Notes under the pieces: generated by a model
The model's input: only the letters and a program-made list of their open reading frames with translations
Told to the model about the DNA's origin: nothing
The model's database searches: none
DNA from: JALYQB01 sp035640155
Lineage (GTDB): Bacteria > Actinomycetota > Actinomycetes > Mycobacteriales > Pseudonocardiaceae
DNA length: 9,016 nt
Assembly (NCBI GenBank): GCA_035640155.1
Contig: DASQWR010000236.1
Coordinates: 1-9,016, forward strand
Reading direction: 5' to 3'
Shown here: positions 4,993 through 9,016 of the stretch, one piece after another
Position numbering within the stretch: the stretch's first letter is position 1
Layout: each line of letters opens with the position of its first letter
Program-made: the position numbers and the translations under genes

Positions 4993-7536
4993 TCAGCCGG
5001 CTGGGGCGATGGGCGCGGCCGGTTGCGGGTTGGTGACATCGAAGGTCAGCGACCCGTCCTTCTGGTCCACCCGCACATGCTGGCCGCGGTCCAGGCGACC
5101 GTCGAGCAGCAGTGCCGAGAGCCGGTTGTCGACCTCGCGCTGGATGGTCCGGCGCAGCGGGCGGGCCCCGAACTCGGGTTGGTAGCCCCGGTCGGCCAGC
5201 CAGTCGACCGCGGCGGGGTCGAACTCCACCGTGATGTCCTGGGCGTGCAGCCTCCGCCGGGTCTCCTCCAGCAGCAGGTCGGTGATGCGCCGCAACTGGT
5301 CGGCGTCGAGGCGGCGGAACACCACGATCTCGTCGATCCGGTTGAGGAACTCCGGCCGGAACGCCTCCCGCAGCCGCGACATCACCCGGTCCTGCAGGCC
5401 GCGCTCGGCGGCGTCATCCGAGCGGGTCGTGAACCCCAGCGAGGTGGAGGTGCCGATCACCTCGGAACCCACGTTGCTCGTCATGATCACCACGGTGTTG
5501 CGGAAGTCGACCGTGCGGCCCTGCCCGTCGGTGAGCCGGCCGTCGTCGAGCACCTGCAGGAGCAGGTTGAAAACGTCCGGGTGCGCCTTGTCCATCTCGT
5601 CGAGCAGCAGCACCGAGTACGGCCTGCGGCGCACCGCCTCGGTGAGCTGGCCCGCGTCGCCGTAGCCGACGTAGCCGGGCGGGGCACCGATCAGCCTGCT
5701 CACCGTGTGCCGCTCGCCGTACTCGCTCATGTCCAGGCGCACCATGCGGTCGGTATCACCGAACAGCGCCTCGGCGAGCGCGCGGGCCAGCTCGGTCTTG
5801 CCGACACCGGTGGGGCCGAGGAACAGGAAGCTGCCGATGGGGCGGGCCGGGTCGCCCAGCCCGGAGCGGGAGCGCCGCACCGCCTCCGCGATCACCGCGA
5901 CCGCATCGTCCTGCCCGATCACCCGCTGGTGCAGGTGATCCTCCAGGCGCAGCAGCCGTCCCCGCTCCTCCTCGGTGAGCTGGCTGACCGGGACGCCGGT
6001 GGAGCGGGACACCACCTCGGCGATCTCCTCGACGCCGACCTCCGGCACGCCCGACCCACCGCCCGCGCGGGCCGACTCGATGCGCTCGCGCATCGCGGCG
6101 ATCTCGTCGCGCAACGATGATGCGCGCTCGTACTGCTCGGCCGCGACCGCCCCCTCCTTGTCCCGGGTGAGCTGCTCGAGCTGCTGTTCGAGGTTCCGGA
6201 CGTCCGCGGTGGGAGTCCGGGTGCGCAGCCGCTCCCGGGCACCGGCCTGGTCGACCAGGTCGATCGCCTTGTCCGGCAGGAACCGGTCGGAGATATAGCG
6301 GTCGGACAGCTCCGCCGCCGCGACCAGCGCCTCGTCGGTGAACCGCACCTGGTGGTGCGCCTCGTAGCGGTCGCGCAGGCCGTGCAGGATCGCCACGGTG
6401 TCGGCCACCGAAGGCTCCGGCACCAGGATCGGCTGGAAGCGGCGCTCGAGGGCGGCGTCCCGCTCGATACCGCTGCGGTACTCGTCCAGGGTGGTGGCTC
6501 CGATGACGTGCAGCTCGCCGCGGGCCAGCGCCGGTTTGAGCATGTTGCCGGCGTCCATCCCGCCCTCGCTGGACCCGCCGGCCCCGACCAGGGTGTGCAG
6601 CTCGTCGAGGAAGACGATCAGGTCGTCGCCGTGCTCGCGGATCTCAGCGATGAGCTTGGTCATGCGCTCCTCGAAGTCACCGCGATAACGGGTTCCGGCG
6701 ACCATGCCGGTGAGGTTGAGCTGCACCACCCGCCGGCCCGCGAGGAGGTCCGGCACGTCACCGTCGACGATCCGCTGCGCGATGCCCTCGACGATCGCGG
6801 TCTTGCCGACACCGGCCTCACCGATGAGGACCGGGTTGTTCTTGGTGCGCCGCGAGAGCACCTCGATGGTCTGCTCGATCTGCTCGCCGCGTCCGACCAC
6901 CGGGTCGAGCTTGCCGGCCCGGGCGAGCTCGGTGAGGTCCTGCCCGAACTGGTCCAGGGTCGGCGTGCTCGTCGGGCGCGGCGGCGGTTCGCCGGGCCCG
7001 CCGCCGCTGCCGCGCGGCGCCATCGCCGCCCGCTCCAGGGACTCCGGGGTGATGCGTGCCGCGTCGAGGATGCGCCCGGCGGGCGACTCGGGGTTGGCCA
7101 ACAGTGCGAGCAGGACGTGCTCGGGACCGATGTAGGTGGAGCCCAACGCACGGGAGATCTGGTGGGAGTCGAGCAGCGCGCGCTTCGCCGCGGGGGTGAG
7201 CGCCGGCGGCTCCTGCCGCGGCTGCCCGGCCGCGCCCAGCGCGTCGGCCTCCCGTGCCAGGGCATCCGGATCCGCACCGGCCCGGGAGAGCAGCTGGCGG
7301 GTCGGCTCGGTGCGGGTGGCCGCCCACAGCAGGTGCTCGGTGCCGAGATCGGCGCCGCCGCGCTCTGCCACATGCTGCGCGGCGGCGGTGACCAGCTGCC
7401 GGGCGGGGTCGGTGAGCAGCCGGCCGATGTCCACCCGCTGCACGGGCTGCCGAGGGTCACCGCCGAAGAAACGCGCCAGGAACTCGTCGAAGGGACCGGG
7501 CCCCAGGCCACCCGGGCCGGAGAATCCACCCGTCAT
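4993..7536 (-). CDS. ClpC-like AAA+ ATPase, Clp protease ATP-binding subunit
   Basis: This 847-aa class I Clp unfoldase forms ATP-driven hexamers that thread proteins, probably into ClpP. A glycine-rich start containing FDEFLARFFGG (16-26) precedes a diverged double Clp N-domain (about 45-175). AAA module 1 has Walker A GEAGVGKT (239-246), pore motif RYRGDFEER (283-291) and Walker B VFLDE (308-312). A short UVR-like linker containing EQYERASSLRDEIA lies at 467-480, instead of the long ClpB middle domain. Module 2 has Walker A GPTGVGKT (574-581), pore motif GYVGY (621-625), Walker B LLLDE (643-647), arginine-finger region FRPEFLNRID (726-735) and GARPLRR (790-796). LGF at 700-702 sits where ClpA/C/X carry the ClpP-docking tripeptide. 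The start ATG (7534-7536) is fixed by GGGAGGA at 7543-7549. Its N-domain differs from housekeeping ClpC1, so it is probably an extra Clp ATPase. It heads the four-gene operon. Confidence 0.96.
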   Translation of the reverse strand: MTGGFSGPGGLGPGPFDEFLARFFGGDPRQPVQRVDIGRLLTDPARQLVTAAAQHVAERGGADLGTEHLLWAATRTEPTRQLLSRAGADPDALAREADALGAAGQPRQEPPALTPAAKRALLDSHQISRALGSTYIGPEHVLLALLANPESPAGRILDAARITPESLERAAMAPRGSGGGPGEPPPRPTSTPTLDQFGQDLTELARAGKLDPVVGRGEQIEQTIEVLSRRTKNNPVLIGEAGVGKTAIVEGIAQRIVDGDVPDLLAGRRVVQLNLTGMVAGTRYRGDFEERMTKLIAEIREHGDDLIVFLDELHTLVGAGGSSEGGMDAGNMLKPALARGELHVIGATTLDEYRSGIERDAALERRFQPILVPEPSVADTVAILHGLRDRYEAHHQVRFTDEALVAAAELSDRYISDRFLPDKAIDLVDQAGARERLRTRTPTADVRNLEQQLEQLTRDKEGAVAAEQYERASSLRDEIAAMRERIESARAGGGSGVPEVGVEEIAEVVSRSTGVPVSQLTEEERGRLLRLEDHLHQRVIGQDDAVAVIAEAVRRSRSGLGDPARPIGSFLFLGPTGVGKTELARALAEALFGDTDRMVRLDMSEYGERHTVSRLIGAPPGYVGYGDAGQLTEAVRRRPYSVLLLDEMDKAHPDVFNLLLQVLDDGRLTDGQGRTVDFRNTVVIMTSNVGSEVIGTSTSLGFTTRSDDAAERGLQDRVMSRLREAFRPEFLNRIDEIVVFRRLDADQLRRITDLLLEETRRRLHAQDITVEFDPAAVDWLADRGYQPEFGARPLRRTIQREVDNRLSALLLDGRLDRGQHVRVDQKDGSLTFDVTNPQPAAPIAPAG

Positions 7537-7542
7537 GTCATG

Positions 7543-7549
7543 TCCTCCC
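7543..7549 (-). promoter_or_regulatory. Strong ribosome binding site deciding the clp start
   Basis: GGGAGGA, read on the minus strand, lies 7 bases before the ATG at 7534-7536. It supports the start giving MTGGFSGPGG and argues against a longer version that opens 30 codons upstream at 7626 and has no comparable site. Confidence 0.85.
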
Positions 7550-7819
7550 GTGTCGTCCGACGTGGTGCCGCCGAGGTGGAACACGCCCCCGGTTCGCCTT
7601 CTTCCACCCGCTCGGTGGCCCTGCATGAGAGCCTGCGGGGACTACCCGAACCCCGGGGACGCGAAACGGAGCGGGAACGTGAGGCGCGCCACCTCCCGGC
7701 TTGGGGCCGCCTGTTTCTTTTTGCCCTCACTCAGCGTCACGATTTGCCGGGGGCGCGCAGGCGCGTACCTGGGCGAGCCGTCACCAGGTTTGAGAAGTCG
7801 CTCCGTAGGGTAGCGGTAG

Positions 7820-7844
7820 GGAGACGCTCTCGTAGCGAGTCTCC
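7820..7844 (+). promoter_or_regulatory. Stem-loop in the leader of the heptose operon
   Basis: GGAGAC (7820-7825) pairs with GTCTCC (7839-7844). Inside it, GCT (7826-7828) pairs with AGC (7834-7836) around a CTCGT loop, leaving a 2-base GA bulge. An alternative inner pairing, CTCG (7829-7832) with CGAG (7836-7839), is also possible. It lies 33 bases before the start codon and just ahead of the purine-rich ribosome-binding tract. It could tune translation or mRNA stability. It is not a terminator, since no T-run follows. Confidence 0.4.
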
Positions 7845-7853
7845 GCCCTGGGC

Positions 7854-7874
7854 GAGGAGGAAGGGAGGGGGAGG
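7854..7874 (+). promoter_or_regulatory. Purine-rich ribosome-binding tract with several overlapping Shine-Dalgarno cores
   Basis: An uninterrupted run of 21 purines precedes the ATG at 7878. It contains GGAGG at 7856-7860 and 7864-7868 and GGAGG again at 7870-7874. The copy at 7864-7868 has the best spacing (9 bases). The run has five G-tracts of two or more, so a two-layer G-quadruplex in the mRNA is conceivable. Confidence 0.6.
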
Positions 7875-7877
7875 CTG

Positions 7878-8441
7878 ATGACCGGCATCGCGACGAATCC
7901 CCCGGCTCCCGCTGCCGTCCTGTTCGACCGCGACGACACCCTCGTCCAGGACGTCCCCTACAACGACGACCCGGCCGCCGTGCGCCCCGTGCCCGGTGCC
8001 CGCGCGGCGCTGGACCGGTTGCGCGCGCTCGGCGTCGGTGTCGCGGTGGTGACGAACCAGTCCGGCGTCGCCCGCGGCCTCATCAGCCCGGTCGCGCTGG
8101 AGCGGGTGAACGCCCGGGTCGAGGAGCTGCTCGGGCCGTTCGGCAGCTGGCAGGTCTGTGTGCACGGCGAGGGCGACGGCTGCGGTTGCCGCAAGCCCGC
8201 CCCCGGCATGGTCCGCGCCGCCGCCGCGGAGCTCGGCGTGCCGGTGCACCGCTGCACGGTGGTGGGTGACACCGGCGCCGATGTGGACGCCGCTGCCGCC
8301 GCCGGCGCCCGGGGGATCCTGGTGCCCACCGCACGGACCCGTCCCGAGGAGGTCCGCGACGCCCGCGAGGTCGCCCCCGACGTGACCGCCGCCGTCGAGC
8401 TGGCCCTGTCCGGATGGACCCAATCGGGACGGCGCCAGTGA
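7878..8441 (+). CDS. HAD-IIIA hydrolase, GmhB-like D-glycero-D-manno-heptose 1,7-bisphosphate 7-phosphatase
   Basis: This 187-aa protein has the size and order of GmhB, which removes the 7-phosphate in ADP- or GDP-heptose synthesis. HAD motif I is FDRDDT (16-21), with D17 as nucleophile and D19 as acid/base; most relatives have DRDGT. NDDPAAVRPVPGARAALDRL (29-48) follows, then motif II VVTNQSGVARG (57-67). Motif III is RKPAPGM (105-111) with K106, and motif IV is VVGDTGADVDAA (128-139) with D131. A GmhB-type zinc loop is present as C94-x-H96...C102-x-C104, but only five residues separate its halves, against about a dozen in E. coli. The ATG at 7878 sits after strong Shine-Dalgarno cores. The stop overlaps the glycosyltransferase start by 4 bases. 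Histidinol-phosphatase-type activity is the main alternative; the GT9 neighbour favours heptose. Confidence 0.92.
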   Translation: MTGIATNPPAPAAVLFDRDDTLVQDVPYNDDPAAVRPVPGARAALDRLRALGVGVAVVTNQSGVARGLISPVALERVNARVEELLGPFGSWQVCVHGEGDGCGCRKPAPGMVRAAAAELGVPVHRCTVVGDTGADVDAAAAAGARGILVPTARTRPEEVRDAREVAPDVTAAVELALSGWTQSGRRQ

Positions 8442-9016
8442 CGGCCCCCGCCGGTGGCACCGCGCTGGTGGCCCGGTTGGACAACGCCGGGGACGTGCTG
8501 CTCGCCGGTCCCGCCGTGCGCGCGGTCGCCGCGCATGCCGACGAGGTGGTGCTGCTGGCCGGGCCGCGTGGCCGCACTGCCGCCGAGCTGCTGCCCGGCG
8601 TGGACCGGGTCCTCGAGTGGCGGGCACCCTGGATCGATCCCGAGCCGGACCCGGTCACCCCCGAGCACGTCGCGGCGCTGACCGCCGCCGTGCGCGCCGA
8701 GGCGCCGGCCGCGGCCCTGCTGCTGACGTCCTTCCACCAGTCCGCGCTGCCGCTCGCGCTGCTGCTGCGGCTCGCCGGCGTCGGGTGGATCGGTGCGGTC
8801 AGCGAGGACTACCCCGGGTCGCTGCTCGACCTGCGGCACCACGTCGAGGGTGATCCCCCCGAGGCGGAGCGGGGCCTCTCCCTCGCCCGCGCCGCCGGTT
8901 ACCGGCTTCCAGCCGGCGACGACGGGCGGCTCGCCGTGCGCCGCCCGCTGGCCGACGTCAGCGCGCTCACCCGGGCGCCGGGATACGTGGTGCTGCACCC
9001 TGGCGCCTCGGTGCCC
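8438..9016 (+). CDS. Glycosyltransferase family 9 (heptosyltransferase-type), N-terminal part (runs off the right edge)
   Basis: The visible 193 codons match the N-terminal half of GT9 enzymes, GT-B-fold transferases best known for moving heptose from ADP-heptose. LVARLDNAGDVLLAGPAVRAV (10-30) is the typical first strand and glycine loop, followed by VVLLAGPRGRTAAELLPGV (37-55). Near the edge, YVVLHPGAS (183-191) is the HPG motif that begins the donor-binding domain. TSFHQSALPLALLLRLAGV (100-118) and SEDYPGSLLDLRHHV (125-139) follow the pattern usual in actinobacterial members. The GTG start (8438-8440) overlaps the phosphatase stop as GTGA, so both come from one message. The acceptor is unknown; with no LPS expected, a surface glycan, glycolipid or secreted metabolite is likelier. 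A heptose-7-phosphate kinase/nucleotidyltransferase and a sedoheptulose-phosphate isomerase are expected further right. Confidence 0.93.
   Translation, partial: MTAPAGGTALVARLDNAGDVLLAGPAVRAVAAHADEVVLLAGPRGRTAAELLPGVDRVLEWRAPWIDPEPDPVTPEHVAALTAAVRAEAPAAALLLTSFHQSALPLALLLRLAGVGWIGAVSEDYPGSLLDLRHHVEGDPPEAERGLSLARAAGYRLPAGDDGRLAVRRPLADVSALTRAPGYVVLHPGASVP

Larger units (their letters stand above)
7537..7877. promoter_or_regulatory. 341-base divergent intergenic region, clp operon / heptose operon
   Basis: No gene is supported here; it must hold the promoters of both outward operons. On the plus strand, TAGGGT at 7806-7811 resembles an actinobacterial -10, but no -35 lies at normal distance (TTGAGA at 7790-7795 leaves only 10 bases). 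The triplet-like run GTAGGGTAGCGGTAGGG occupies 7805-7821. A T-rich patch, GTTTCTTTTT at 7713-7722, lies roughly mid-region and reads as an A-tract upstream of clp. I looked for the HspR inverted repeat (CTTGAGT-N7-ACTCAAG) and a full ClgR site and found neither; only an isolated GTTCGCC (7592-7598) is present. Confidence 0.5.

Noticed and set aside
3589..6120. Very long plus-strand open frame (about 843 codons) opposite clp, topoisomerase IB and DUF1622
   Set aside because: It lies antisense to three clear genes, is rich in R, G, H and P with no recognisable domain, and is expected by chance in GC-rich DNA where the reverse frame lacks stops.
7592..7598. GTTCGCC, half of a possible ClgR site upstream of clp
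   Set aside because: The expected GCG at the correct spacing is missing on either strand, and a 7-base match alone is not meaningful in this GC-rich DNA.
7537..7626. Thirty-codon N-terminal extension of the Clp protein
   Set aside because: The extension is family-untypical, and the strong GGGAGGA site at 7543-7549 sits inside it at the right distance for the shorter start.
7703..7722. GC-rich mini-stem followed by a T-run, resembling a plus-strand terminator
   Set aside because: The stem is only about four base pairs and no plus-strand gene ends here; it lies between divergent operons.
7533..7730. 65-codon arginine-rich minus-strand frame ending on the clp start codon
   Set aside because: Its stop overlaps the clp ATG, which could suggest a leader peptide, but it has no ribosome site or recognisable content, and clp has its own strong site.
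7790..7811. TTGAGA and TAGGGT as a sigma-70 type promoter for the heptose operon
   Set aside because: The spacing is only 10 bases, far below the usual 16-19. Only the -10-like hexamer is kept as a weak note.
6352..7878. Long plus-strand open frame (about 508 codons) across the clp N-terminal half and the intergenic region
   Set aside because: It is an antisense shadow of clp with no ribosome site and no domain. Its stop merely touches the phosphatase ATG.
7958..8998. Minus-strand open frames opposite the phosphatase and GT9 genes
   Set aside because: Both plus-strand genes have complete family motifs. The reverse frames are low-complexity shadows.

Overview
This is a 9 kb stretch of very GC-rich chromosomal DNA. 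It shows strong third-position G/C, several GTG starts and repeated 4-base GTGA stop/start overlaps. This style, with hemY-hemE divergent from a DUF3000 gene, a ClpC-type ATPase, topoisomerase IB and a gmhB/GT9 pair, points to a high-GC actinobacterium, most likely of the Pseudonocardiaceae type. The genus is inferred from gene content only. No rRNA, tRNA, CRISPR array, insertion sequence or phage gene was seen.

Layout. (1) 1-1624, minus strand: heme synthesis, hemE then hemY; hemY runs off the left edge. (2) 1625-1764: divergent intergenic region with a perfect 19-bp tandem repeat next to hemE. (3) 1765-3160, plus strand: a tightly coupled trio of a 74-aa four-cysteine protein, a DUF3000 protein and a YciO-family protein. 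(4) 3206-7536, minus strand: a likely four-gene operon, read from the right, of a ClpC-like AAA+ unfoldase, a poxvirus/Deinococcus-type topoisomerase IB, a DUF1622 membrane protein and an 84-aa membrane protein that looks like a shortened copy of DUF1622. (5) 7537-7877: a 341-bp divergent intergenic region with a 5'-leader hairpin and a purine-rich tract. (6) 7878-9016, plus strand: a GmhB-like heptose-bisphosphate phosphatase and a GT9 (heptosyltransferase-type) glycosyltransferase; the latter runs off the right edge.

How the genes fit together. hemE makes coproporphyrinogen III, and the hemY product most likely oxidises it to coproporphyrin III in the coproheme route used by actinobacteria. 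The right-hand pair looks like the start of a heptose synthesis and transfer cluster in an organism that should lack LPS. The central operon links protein unfolding, DNA relaxation and two small membrane proteins, with no obvious textbook pathway. I found no convincing defence or mobile system. The least explained items are the Clp/topoisomerase/DUF1622 operon, the DUF1622 mini-paralog and the four-cysteine/DUF3000 pair.
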